Shown: in pieces, positions 1-6,788 of the stretch
How the letters are laid out: each line of letters begins with the position of its first letter
Position numbering within the stretch: position 1 is the first letter of the stretch
Notes under the pieces: model-generated
Databases searched by the model: none
What the model was told of the DNA's origin: nothing
Seen by the model: only the letters and a program-made list of their open reading frames with translations
Made by a program: the position numbers and the translations under genes
Assembly: GCA_023392945.1 (NCBI GenBank)
Contig: JAEWNB010000095.1
Location: 1 to 8,810 of the forward strand
Direction: 5' to 3'
Length of the DNA: 8,810 nucleotides
Origin: Bacteroidota bacterium
GTDB taxonomy: Bacteria > Bacteroidota > Bacteroidia > Bacteroidales > WCHB1-69

Positions 1-1297
1 TGAGACTCAATCTGTCGAAAGTAAAAGTATAGGATTGAGCATAAGGAGTCGCAACCATCCATGAACAGTCGGGATTCGGAGCATAGGGCTTATTGGTCGA
101 GCCATTGGTTATGTATCCGAAACTTGCGGTGTTTCTATGATGTCCTGAACAGTTTGCAGGATAATTTGATGCAGGGCGGAGCTTAGTAATGGCTCTAGCT
201 CCATAACTAAAATCGCTTCCTCCCGGAGATAAATGGTTTATCTGGAAGTAGCCGTTGCTGCTGCCTCCCCAGCCCCAGTTTAAATGAAACATATCGTCTG
301 AATCATACCCGTCAATTATAAATGCATGACCACCTGACATCTGTGAATTATAGCCTGAATAAAGAATTGGTCGCAAAGAATCTAACTCCCTTTCCAATAG
401 TTTTACATAATAGATGGCAAAAGTGTCAAGGTATTCTGACTGATAGGATACTCTGTAATCTTCACTATATTTAAAATTATCCACCAACTTTTCGGCAGCT
501 AATTCTGTAAAAGCTCCGGACCCGTCCGGACTGTAACCCATTTGACTGGCAACGCCCACATGATATATGATTTTGGATAATTCACCATCATAATCGGTTG
601 GCTCATTGCACATGGCATCCCAATTGTATGTGTGATTTGAAAAAATAACTGTCTGTCGTGGATATGGAGACGGAATATATGAAACCCCACCGACACCCTT
701 GTCAGGATGTCTGTAATAGTTCATCAGTTGTGCTACAGCCAAGGCAACGCAGCCGTTTGGAACCCGATAGTCGTAATAAGCTCCGGCATCTTCATCCCAG
801 GGACAATAAGTGTTATAGTAAATATTTTGATTCCAATTAGTTGTTAATAATGGTTTTACAATCACTGATTTGGAATTATCTTTAGTGAAATTATCCGTAA
901 GATAATGTTTCCACTGATCTTTTGCTTTTTGCCATGGAGTGGCTTTTGAGCTTTCTGCATAGCGAATCTGATCTTTATAAAAGTCTAAAATTCCATTTAT
1001 TCCGGGAAATTCTGTGAAATTATGGTCAAAAGAATAGGCTAAAATGGGGTAGGTTAGGTTAGATCCTGAAATAATAACAAATCCCATCTCTTCAAGGTTG
1101 AAAATATAATAGAGAGCTTCCCCCTCATCCATTTCTATATGGTTCAAAATGAGTGATTCACTTTTGATGGGGTAATTATTTTTGTTTTCAATGAGAAAAT
1201 TTTGAGCTGCCTGAAAAGCCTGTTTTGGAGATATTCTCTCGGCAAAAGTGACCACAGAAATAACAAGAATTGTTATTAGTAAAAGAAATTTTTTCAT
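1..1297 (-). CDS. Secreted C10 (streptopain) family cysteine protease with CUB domain, C-terminus cut by window edge
   Basis: I translated this frame by hand from the ATG at 1297-1295; it is open for 432 codons to the left edge. Residues 1-19 form a signal peptide (MKK, a hydrophobic run, then VVTFA before ERISPK). Residues 20 to about 150 look like the C10 propeptide. The catalytic domain shows NGCVALAVAQLMNYYRHP with nucleophile Cys183, SGGHAFIIDGY with His324, and LNWGWGG with Asn340 and Trp341. The His-to-Asn spacing of 16 equals that of streptopain (His340, Asn356), and the Cys-to-His spacing is close (141 against 148). From Cys383 a CUB-like domain starts (CSG, a YxPNPDCSW motif with Cys411) and is truncated. 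C10 enzymes are made as zymogens and degrade extracellular proteins. The missing C-terminus may hold the rest of CUB and a type IX secretion signal, but that is inference. All key residues are present, so the enzyme is probably active. Confidence 0.93.
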   Translation of the reverse strand, partial: MKKFLLLITILVISVVTFAERISPKQAFQAAQNFLIENKNNYPIKSESLILNHIEMDEGEALYYIFNLEEMGFVIISGSNLTYPILAYSFDHNFTEFPGINGILDFYKDQIRYAESSKATPWQKAKDQWKHYLTDNFTKDNSKSVIVKPLLTTNWNQNIYYNTYCPWDEDAGAYYDYRVPNGCVALAVAQLMNYYRHPDKGVGGVSYIPSPYPRQTVIFSNHTYNWDAMCNEPTDYDGELSKIIYHVGVASQMGYSPDGSGAFTELAAEKLVDNFKYSEDYRVSYQSEYLDTFAIYYVKLLERELDSLRPILYSGYNSQMSGGHAFIIDGYDSDDMFHLNWGWGGSSNGYFQINHLSPGGSDFSYGARAITKLRPASNYPANCSGHHRNTASFGYITNGSTNKPYAPNPDCSWMVATPYAQSYTFTFDRLSL

Positions 1298-1318
1298 ATT
1301 TTGAATATTTTTAGGATG

Positions 1319-1326
1319 CAAAAATA
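1319..1326 (-). promoter_or_regulatory. -7 promoter element for the C10 protease gene
   Basis: The minus strand reads TATTTTTG, an exact match to the Bacteroidota TAnnTTTG element, ending 21 bases before the ATG at 1297. No convincing -33 TTG is present at the usual distance. The predicted leader is about 15 bases. Confidence 0.5.
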
Positions 1327-1341
1327 ACAAAATTGAGGACA

Positions 1342-1375
1342 TTGGGATTTCACTACTCGTTTTTTAATATTTTTG
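1342..1375 (+). promoter_or_regulatory. Promoter for recR (and probably the downstream membrane protein)
   Basis: TATTTTTG at 1368-1375 matches the Bacteroidota -7 element TAnnTTTG exactly. A TTG at 1342-1344 could be the -33 element, with a slightly long 23-base spacer. The -7 box ends 17 bases before the ATG at 1393. It therefore excludes the in-frame TTG at 1333 as the translation start for this transcript. The promoter lies back to back with the protease promoter at 1319-1326. Confidence 0.5.
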
Positions 1376-1392
1376 CAGATAATTTTTTTTAT

Positions 1393-2019
1393 ATGCTGGT
1401 ATTTTATTCGTCATATTTGGAAAATGCTGTCAATGAGATTTCCAAACTCCCCGGAATTGGAAAACGAACTGCCTTGCGGCTGGCACTTCACATTACTAAA
1501 TTAAAAGATAGTGATGTTAAATTGCTCACAACTTCTATTGAAAATCTTAAATCTAATATTAGGTTCTGTAAAAATTGCTATAATCTCTCAGATAAAGAGG
1601 TTTGCTCTATATGCAGCAATAGTAAGAGAAATAATCAAATTATTTGTGTGGTCCAAGATATAAGGGATGTTATTGCCATTGAAAATACGGAACAGTATAA
1701 AGGACTGTATCATGTTTTGGGTGGTGTTATCTCTCCGATGGATGGGATTGGCCCTTCGCAGCTTACTTTAAAAGAACTTTTTAGTCGTGTTGAAAATGAG
1801 GATATTAAAGAAGTTGTATTGGCTCTTCCCGCAACGGTTGAAGGTGATACGACCAATTTCTTTATTTATAAAAATATCAAGGATAAAGTCTCCCTTATTA
1901 CCACTATTGCCAGAGGAGTTGGCATTGGAGAAGAATTGGAATATACCGATGAGATAACTCTCGGAAGATCATTGATAGCCCGTACCGATTTTGAGAAAGT
2001 GTATTCAAAGAATAGCTAA
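1393..2019 (+). CDS. recR: Recombination mediator protein RecR
   Basis: RecR acts with RecF and RecO to load RecA on gapped DNA during recombinational repair. The 208-residue product has the normal family length and order. An N-terminal helix-hairpin-helix (KLPGIGKRTALRLALH, about residues 18-33) comes first. A C4 zinc finger follows (CKNC, Cys59/62, and CSIC, Cys71/74). Then comes a Toprim domain (about 82-175) with YHVLGGVISPMDGIGP and LPATVEGDTTNFF, and the C-terminal segment IARGVGIGEELEYTDEITLGRSL. I chose the ATG at 1393 because a -7 box lies at 1368-1375 and family members begin close to the LENAVNEISKLPGIG segment; a TTG at 1333 would add 20 hydrophobic-aromatic residues. One oddity is VVQDIRD at residues 86-92: Gln88 stands where the Toprim glutamate is normally found. 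The next gene follows after 29 bases on the same strand. Confidence 0.95.
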   Translation: MLVFYSSYLENAVNEISKLPGIGKRTALRLALHITKLKDSDVKLLTTSIENLKSNIRFCKNCYNLSDKEVCSICSNSKRNNQIICVVQDIRDVIAIENTEQYKGLYHVLGGVISPMDGIGPSQLTLKELFSRVENEDIKEVVLALPATVEGDTTNFFIYKNIKDKVSLITTIARGVGIGEELEYTDEITLGRSLIARTDFEKVYSKNS

Positions 2020-2048
2020 CTTAATTAGTATCCCTTTGCTCTTTACTT

Positions 2049-3251
2049 ATGGAATTTTTACACCTTATTATTGAAGTCCTAAAAAGCACCTTGACCATTA
2101 CTTGTCTAGTGATGGTAATGTTACTGTTGATTGAATTTGTGAATGTCAGATCATCTGGACATTTTATGGATAAACTGAAGCATAAGCCGTTCCTGCAGAT
2201 TATCATGGCTGCTTTACTCGGCTTGATTCCGGGATGCTTGGGAGGTTTTACTGTTGTCTCTCTTTTTACCCACAACATGATCTCATTCGGAGCACTTTTT
2301 GCAGGCATGATTTCCACTTTTGGAGATGAGGCTTTTTTTATGTTTGCCTATAGTCCTAAATGGACTCTTATTTTAGCCGGAATTTTATTTATTCTTGCCA
2401 TTATTTTCGGAGCCATTGTACAAGTTATTTTCAGAAAAAAAAGTATCATCCTTGAAAATCATCACTTCGAAATCCACCATGATGAAACAGATCATCATCA
2501 TTCTGGGGCTAAATTGTCCTGGAAAAATTTAAAAAGCATGAACTTTTCCCGGGCAATATTGATTTTTGGACTCTCCATATATTTGCTATTCCAATTGTCA
2601 GGGGCATTTTCTCATGACCATTCCGTATTGCCTGAACTTAAACATCAAGGAGCTAATAATAAGGCAGTTTCATCAGAGGGGTATGCCAATGAGAGAGTAG
2701 CTTTTATTTCTGAAAATGAAAATATATCTGCTGCCGAGTCTTCAGAGCATACTCATAATCATCAAAATGAAGAGCATTCCTTTCACTGGGAGAATTTGCT
2801 TTTTATAATACTTACCCTGTTAACACTGCTGATAGTAGCATTCTCATCCGAACATTTTTTGCAATCACACCTGTGGGAACATGTTATCAAAAAGCATTTT
2901 ATATCTATTTTAATCTGTACATTTTTTGTACTGCTCTTTATGCATTTACTCTATTATTTTTTGGATCTGAATGAAATTATTCAGGGAAGCAACTGGGCAA
3001 AAATAGTGATTCTATTATTAGCTATAGTAATTGGGATCATTCCGGAATCGGGTCCTCATCTTATTTTTATTGTGATGTTCTTCAGTGGAACAATTCCATT
3101 TAGCGTGCTATTGTCAAATTCCATAGTGCAAGAAGGCCATGGAGCTTTACCTCTTCTGGCAGATTCAAAAAAACATTTTGTCTTAATGAAAGTTATCAAA
3201 ATAATTATTGCCTTAGCCATAGGACTTCTGGGTCTTCTGTATGGCTTTTAA
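2049..3251 (+). CDS. Polytopic membrane protein, putative 10-TM metal exporter / putative manganese transporter type
   Basis: This 400-residue protein is dominated by hydrophobic segments: about residues 5-30, 48-72, 78-100, 106-128, 167-186, 249-266, 284-304, 318-334, 337-357 and 378-398. The pattern and the GLIPGCLGG...FGDEAFF signature resemble the family described as putative 10TM heavy-metal exporters (ArsP_2; often annotated putative manganese transporter). I recognise this from memory. Residues 58-121 and 329-392 align without a gap as an internal repeat (GLIP...FGDEAFF against GIIP...QEGHGAL, then SPK against SKK), so the protein is probably two related halves. The joining region is rich in histidine: seven His within 138-151, then His189/191 and His234/236/238/243/246. 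This suggests binding of a divalent metal; the ion is unknown. It lies 29 bases behind recR, probably on the same transcript, and converges on batE. Confidence 0.7.
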   Translation: MEFLHLIIEVLKSTLTITCLVMVMLLLIEFVNVRSSGHFMDKLKHKPFLQIIMAALLGLIPGCLGGFTVVSLFTHNMISFGALFAGMISTFGDEAFFMFAYSPKWTLILAGILFILAIIFGAIVQVIFRKKSIILENHHFEIHHDETDHHHSGAKLSWKNLKSMNFSRAILIFGLSIYLLFQLSGAFSHDHSVLPELKHQGANNKAVSSEGYANERVAFISENENISAAESSEHTHNHQNEEHSFHWENLLFIILTLLTLLIVAFSSEHFLQSHLWEHVIKKHFISILICTFFVLLFMHLLYYFLDLNEIIQGSNWAKIVILLLAIVIGIIPESGPHLIFIVMFFSGTIPFSVLLSNSIVQEGHGALPLLADSKKHFVLMKVIKIIIALAIGLLGLLYGF

Positions 3252-3257
3252 AATGAT

Positions 3258-4022
3258 TTAAATAATTTCAATTGAATTTTTGTTGACCCATCCTTTTTCT
3301 CCGTTTGGAATTTTAATTTCATACCACTCATTTAAGTGATCGGTAATGGTAACTTTCAAACCCTCATGAATAATAAAAAGATCAGCACCTGAGTCATTAG
3401 GAGTGCTTTTGGCATTTAATACGCTTTGCATTACAATTGCTTCCGGATTATTTTTATAACGCACGGATTCTTTATGGTCAAAAACAATGCTCATTGTCAG
3501 CATGATCATCATCAACAGTGCAAAAACAAACCCCGAAGAACGAAGCCACTGTTGAGGAGTTACTAACATAATAATCATTCCGGTTACGAGCAGAAATGCG
3601 AAAATAATACTTGCGATTGCCCAATTTGTGGTAGTAAGACTCATGGATAATGAATTCCACCACCTGAATAAAATGAAATCCGGAACTTCCTCAATTTTAT
3701 CTGTAATATGTTGATTAACAAAAGCAATGTTATGCTTAATGTCTTCATTAGATGGATCCAACCTTAAGGCTCTTTCATACCACAACAAAGCAGTTGCCTT
3801 TTCTCCGTTTTTAAAACAGGCATTTCCTAAATTATAAAACAGAATGGCTCCTTCGTTTCCACTCTTGACAATAGTAAGATAAAGATTTTTAGCTTGCTGA
3901 TATTTTTGAGCCTGATATGCCGCATTTGCCTGCTGCATAATAGTATTGTTATCTGCAAACAAAAATCCCGTTGAAATAAGCATGGTTATTGCCAAAGCTA
4001 TTTTTATTTTGACGAATTTCAT
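3258..4022 (-). CDS. batE: BatE-like protein: TPR repeats, two membrane helices, C-terminal SH3-like domain
   Basis: The 254-residue protein starts with a signal peptide (about 1-23, ending LFADNN). Two tetratricopeptide repeats follow (about 26-57 and 60-93; YNLGNACFKNGEKATALLWYERALRLDP is canonical). Two transmembrane helices lie at about 133-155 and 164-181. A bacterial SH3-like domain occupies about 193-254 (AIVMQ, LFIIHEGLKVTI, EWYEIKIPNGEKGWV). This architecture and its position directly after batD identify BatE of the Bacteroides aerotolerance (Bat) set. Bat proteins are thought to form an envelope complex; the molecular role is unsettled. It follows batD by 58 bases in which I see no TAnnTTTG element, so the two are probably co-transcribed. 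Its stop codon is 6 bases from that of the convergent membrane-protein gene. Confidence 0.88.
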   Translation of the reverse strand: MKFVKIKIALAITMLISTGFLFADNNTIMQQANAAYQAQKYQQAKNLYLTIVKSGNEGAILFYNLGNACFKNGEKATALLWYERALRLDPSNEDIKHNIAFVNQHITDKIEEVPDFILFRWWNSLSMSLTTTNWAIASIIFAFLLVTGMIIMLVTPQQWLRSSGFVFALLMMIMLTMSIVFDHKESVRYKNNPEAIVMQSVLNAKSTPNDSGADLFIIHEGLKVTITDHLNEWYEIKIPNGEKGWVNKNSIEII

Positions 4023-4080
4023 TATTAACTTCTTTGATTTATTAATTTAAATTATATAGTTTGAATAATAAAATGTATGA

Positions 4081-5937
4081 TTATTTCTTTTTTTGTTCAA
4101 TTTTGATGATAAAATCCGAAGTGAGGTCATACATCTCTTTCATCAATTGAGAACTATCGCCAGGAGCAAACCTCGCAAATTCACACTGGTTAAGAGTTGC
4201 CAGAAACTCATCAACAGACTCTTTTTCCAACCCTTTTTCCTTGAACCTCGCTTCAACACTCTCCATGGATAACTGTGATAGTGGAATATGATACTTGTCA
4301 CTTAAATATCCCCACAATACTTTAGAAATTTCTATGTAAAAATCTTCTTTCTTATTTTCATTCAACAAAATACTTGCCTTCTTTAACCTCTTTTTCGCTA
4401 CTTTTTTGGCTTTTTTGTCTCTCATCATCACAATATTGCTATTTTTTTCTATCTGTTTTCTCCATACAATTAAAAAGATGACAAAAAGCAAAAGAGGCAA
4501 AAGTAGCAAGGTAAAATACCATGGCGTAGCAAAGAAAGGAGAGGATACTGTATGAAAACTCTTAGAAGAATTTTTGATAAATCTGATATCCCTGTCTAAA
4601 ATTTTAATGCTTTTTTGATTGGATTGTGTTGTGGTAACGCCTGATCCATCACCTTTGGATACTTTTATATTATAAGATTCAGAAGAAATTGTTTTATAAG
4701 TTTGGGTTGTCGGATCAAAATAGGAAAAGGATGCTTGGGGAATTGTAAAATCACCCTCACTTCTCGGAATCATCACATATTCAAAACTTCTGGAGCCGTA
4801 AACAGCTCTGTTGCGAGTGTTGATATTGTCGCTAATGTTGGGTTCCGTGACATCAAAATCCGGAGGAAATTTTATGTCTAATTGTTCAATATGTTGTAAA
4901 TTACCTTTTCCGGTAATGGTTATCACCAGATTTGTTGCATCATTGGCTTTTAATTCAGTACGACTCAAAGAGGATTTAATGGAAAAATTACCCACTATTC
5001 CACTGAAATTATCCGGTCTATTGGCATTCGGTAATTTTTTGACATTAAGTGTAATGCTATTTGACTTAATGTTTAGTTTGTGATCTTGTGCCCGTTGACC
5101 TCCCCCAAAGAATTGATCCCATACACTACCTCCGCTTCTTGCTTGGTAAATGACGCGGGCAATAATATCCATTTCCAAAGGTGTAATGGTTATTTTTCCT
5201 GACTTCTGTGGAAAAACTGCAGTCTGTCGTATTTCCAGTACCAGATACCTTTTGCCATTAATCGTTTCATAAGACTTGGGAGGATCGGCATCAATATCTC
5301 CAAGTTGATAGGACCAAAGACCATTTTGTGTAGGCATGTTAACACTGGTTACCTGGTAACCTCCATTCACCCCTTCTCCAATGTACAATTTATGTGTGAT
5401 AATCACTTCTTCTCCTTCGTATGGGGTTGATTTTGAAGCAAAAGCTTTAATCATTATTTCGTTCTTGTCAAGAGTTGGAGATGAATTTACAGTTTGTCTG
5501 GATGATTGCCCTCTGTTTGATGCCGACGACTGTTGTTGTGAGCCTTCTACTACCGAAATTTTGACAGAATTTGATGTTACCTGCTTCCCGTTTACAATAA
5601 AAGAAGTTCCGGGAAGTGTAAAACTACCGGTTTTATCTGCTCTTAAGTAGTAAGTATAATAATAACTGCTGGTTTGAGTGGTTTGTCCATTGATAGAACT
5701 TATAGAGGTAGATGAACCCTGACTCGGTCCACCAACAATAGTGAAATTGTTGAAATTGGAAGATGAAATTTTGGATGGTTTTTCATTCAGCGAGACAGTA
5801 TACTCGAAAGTTTGCCCGACACCAACCTGTGAAGGGGCTTTGGCATTACAGGTAGTCTGCGACTGAGCCTGATTGAAAAATAAGAGTGATATAAATATTA
5901 AAAAATTGATTCTCAAGATTTTCCCTGTAGTTCTCAT
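4081..5937 (-). CDS. batD: BatD-like protein (Bacteroides aerotolerance D)
   Basis: The 618-residue protein has an N-terminal signal peptide (residues 1-27, ending NQAQSQ). The large periplasmic part contains consecutive beta-rich segments. The first (about 30-132) has the BatD pattern FTIVGGPSQGSSTSIS, an NGQ turn, GSFTLPG and a closing SNSVKISVVEG. A Ser/Gln-rich linker (about 133-155) leads to the second segment (about 158-302). The third (about 312-428) repeats the theme with GDFTIPQASFSYFD. One transmembrane helix lies at about 472-492. A lysine-rich start (KKAKKVAKKRLKKA, about 509-522) and a helical cytoplasmic tail end the protein. BatD is a single-pass partner of the von Willebrand-type BatA/BatB proteins in other Bacteroidota. 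Here it is the first gene of its unit: no batA, batB, batC or moxR is seen upstream, where divergent plus-strand genes begin instead. Confidence 0.9.
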   Translation of the reverse strand: MRTTGKILRINFLIFISLLFFNQAQSQTTCNAKAPSQVGVGQTFEYTVSLNEKPSKISSSNFNNFTIVGGPSQGSSTSISSINGQTTQTSSYYYTYYLRADKTGSFTLPGTSFIVNGKQVTSNSVKISVVEGSQQQSSASNRGQSSRQTVNSSPTLDKNEIMIKAFASKSTPYEGEEVIITHKLYIGEGVNGGYQVTSVNMPTQNGLWSYQLGDIDADPPKSYETINGKRYLVLEIRQTAVFPQKSGKITITPLEMDIIARVIYQARSGGSVWDQFFGGGQRAQDHKLNIKSNSITLNVKKLPNANRPDNFSGIVGNFSIKSSLSRTELKANDATNLVITITGKGNLQHIEQLDIKFPPDFDVTEPNISDNINTRNRAVYGSRSFEYVMIPRSEGDFTIPQASFSYFDPTTQTYKTISSESYNIKVSKGDGSGVTTTQSNQKSIKILDRDIRFIKNSSKSFHTVSSPFFATPWYFTLLLLPLLLFVIFLIVWRKQIEKNSNIVMMRDKKAKKVAKKRLKKASILLNENKKEDFYIEISKVLWGYLSDKYHIPLSQLSMESVEARFKEKGLEKESVDEFLATLNQCEFARFAPGDSSQLMKEMYDLTSDFIIKIEQKKK

Positions 5938-5979
5938 AATTCCATTGATTCTTCAAAATAAACAACGTTTTTAACGACA

Positions 5980-5987
5980 CAAAATTA
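5980..5987 (-). promoter_or_regulatory. -7 promoter element for batD-batE
   Basis: The minus strand reads TAATTTTG, an exact TAnnTTTG match, ending 42 bases before the batD ATG at 5937. The box lies within a short inverted repeat with arms ACACAA (5977-5982) and TTGTGT (5994-5999), a conceivable but unproven operator. No clear -33 TTG was found. Confidence 0.4.
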
Positions 5988-6092
5988 CAAAAATTGTGTT
6001 CACTTTTTAAAACTCATTTTTACAATAAAAATTCACAATCGTTGGTTTATAACTAAAGGTAATTCCTTAATTTTTCATTCGTTATATTTATT

Positions 6093-6115
6093 TTTTATTT
6101 TGCCCCAAAATAAAA
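6093..6115 (+). repeat. Perfect 10-bp inverted repeat with CCC centre
   Basis: TTTTATTTTG (6093-6102) and CAAAATAAAA (6106-6115) are exact reverse complements around CCC. The repeat lies in the divergent spacer, 35 bases upstream of the -7 box at 6151. It is not followed by a T-run on the plus strand and is almost all A/T, so it is a poor terminator. A regulator site or a DNA cruciform is possible; composition alone could contribute. Confidence 0.5.
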
Positions 6116-6150
6116 GTGTTAAACAATGAAAAAATGTCTCAAAAATGTTG

Positions 6151-6158
6151 TAATTTTG
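6151..6158 (+). promoter_or_regulatory. -7 promoter element for the coiled-coil gene / zapA unit
   Basis: TAATTTTG matches TAnnTTTG exactly and ends 18 bases before the ATG at 6177. It lies downstream of the earlier in-frame ATG at 6126, which argues that translation starts at 6177. No good -33 TTG is seen. Confidence 0.45.
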
Positions 6159-6161
6159 CAA

Positions 6162-6168
6162 AAAGGAA
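6162..6168 (+). promoter_or_regulatory. Purine-rich ribosome-binding-like site that supports the 6177 start
   Basis: AAAGGAA ends 8 bases before the ATG at 6177; nothing similar precedes the ATG at 6126. Shine-Dalgarno use is weak in Bacteroidota, and a start site set by the -7 box would place this motif at the very 5' end of the mRNA. It is therefore supporting evidence only. Confidence 0.35.
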
Positions 6169-6176
6169 TATCGATA

Positions 6177-6464
6177 ATGGATACTTTTTTAAGTTTATAT
6201 AATGAGATAGAATATACAATAAAGCAAGGAACTTTATGTTTAAATGAATATAAAAGTAAAATTGAAGAACTGCAAAATGAAAATCAATCTTTGAAAAATG
6301 AAATCAGTGAACTTATTGATAAACTAAACGTTCTTCAAGAAAAATATAAATTATTAACTATAACCAAAACTGTAATAAACAAAGAAGATAAAAAAGAAAC
6401 AAAAAAGAAAATTAATGATTTAGTGCGGGAGATTGATATCTGTATAGAGCTTCTAAATAAGTAG
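6177..6464 (+). CDS. Small coiled-coil protein upstream of zapA (possible ZapB-like division factor)
   Basis: The 95-residue soluble protein has no signal peptide or membrane segment. Residues about 25-60 form a heptad-rich coiled coil (IEELQNENQSLKNEISELIDKL). The C-terminal segment, about 69-94 (KEDKKETKKKINDLVREIDICIELLN), resembles the conserved tail I recall from short hypothetical proteins encoded in front of zapA in other Bacteroidota. Its stop codon is 2 bases from the zapA ATG, so the two are almost certainly co-transcribed and translationally coupled. ZapB of E. coli is also a short coiled-coil partner of ZapA. A similar role here is inference from context and shape, not from sequence homology I can demonstrate. 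A longer reading from the ATG at 6126 adds 17 residues but places the start before the predicted promoter. Confidence 0.8.
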   Translation: MDTFLSLYNEIEYTIKQGTLCLNEYKSKIEELQNENQSLKNEISELIDKLNVLQEKYKLLTITKTVINKEDKKETKKKINDLVREIDICIELLNK

Positions 6465-6466
6465 TT

Positions 6467-6763
6467 ATGGAACAAGATAAAATAACAATTAAGGTTGAGG
6501 TGGCGCAAAGATTTGTGGATGTTGTGATTAATAAGGAATGGGAATACTATTATAGAGAAGCAGAAAAAATAATCAATGAAAGTTTTCTGATATTTGCAAA
6601 AAAATGGAACTATACTGACCATCAGGATTTGTTGTCAAAAATACTTGTAGATTATGTTGTAAAATGGGTTGAAAATGAAGAAAGATTGAACGAATTTGAA
6701 GAGAATTTAGTCCCTAAAATGCAAGAATTGAAAAGATTAACAGATAAATTGAAAATTGATTAA
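6467..6763 (+). CDS. zapA: Cell division protein ZapA
   Basis: ZapA binds FtsZ in the cytoplasm and promotes bundling of the Z-ring. The 98-residue product has the family size and layout. A short beta N-terminus (about 4-21, KITIKVEVAQRFVDVVINKEWE) is followed by a helix beginning YYREAEKIINESF (about 28-46), where the family typically has an xxREAAxxIN-like stretch. A long C-terminal helix (about 53-96, HQDLLSKILVDYVVKWVENEERLNEFEE) would give the dimeric coiled coil. The ATG follows the preceding stop by 2 bases. A 6S-like RNA begins about 25 bases after its stop codon, the same order as zapA-ssrS in Proteobacteria. Sequence identity to characterised ZapA is probably low; the call rests on the fold pattern plus this context. 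Confidence 0.82.
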   Translation: MEQDKITIKVEVAQRFVDVVINKEWEYYYREAEKIINESFLIFAKKWNYTDHQDLLSKILVDYVVKWVENEERLNEFEENLVPKMQELKRLTDKLKID

Positions 6764-6767
6764 TCAC

Positions 6768-6775
6768 GTTCTTTG
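6768..6775 (+). promoter_or_regulatory. Weak candidate -7 element for the 6S-like RNA
   Basis: GTTCTTTG fits only the TTTG half of TAnnTTTG. A TTG at 6749-6751 is 16 bases upstream. The position would start transcription near 6782, just before the closing helix. The RNA could instead be processed from the zapA transcript. Confidence 0.25.
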
Positions 6776-6788
6776 AAAAAATAATTAT

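Noticed and set aside
499..696. Minus-strand open frame of 65 codons
   Set aside because: It lies inside the C10 protease gene in another frame and its product has no recognisable features.
1333..1392. N-terminal extension of recR from a TTG at 1333
   Set aside because: It overlaps the predicted -7 box at 1368-1375, adds 20 residues not typical of RecR, and an ATG at 1393 gives the normal length.
2021..2317. Minus-strand open frame opposite the membrane-protein gene
   Set aside because: The plus-strand frame is far longer and has clear membrane segments and an internal repeat; the opposite frame shows nothing recognisable.
3252..3282. TTCAATTGAA followed by TTTTT as a bidirectional terminator between the convergent genes
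   Set aside because: The stem is at most five A/T-rich pairs with no real loop, and it lies inside the batE coding end; it is too weak to call.
6126..6176. Earlier ATG for the coiled-coil gene
   Set aside because: The candidate promoter at 6151-6158 and the purine-rich site at 6162-6168 lie downstream of it, so 6177 is the better start.
6335..6622. Minus-strand 95-codon open frame across the coiled-coil gene and zapA
   Set aside because: It is a Phe/Ile/Ser-rich shadow of two well-supported plus-strand genes, with no matching motif.
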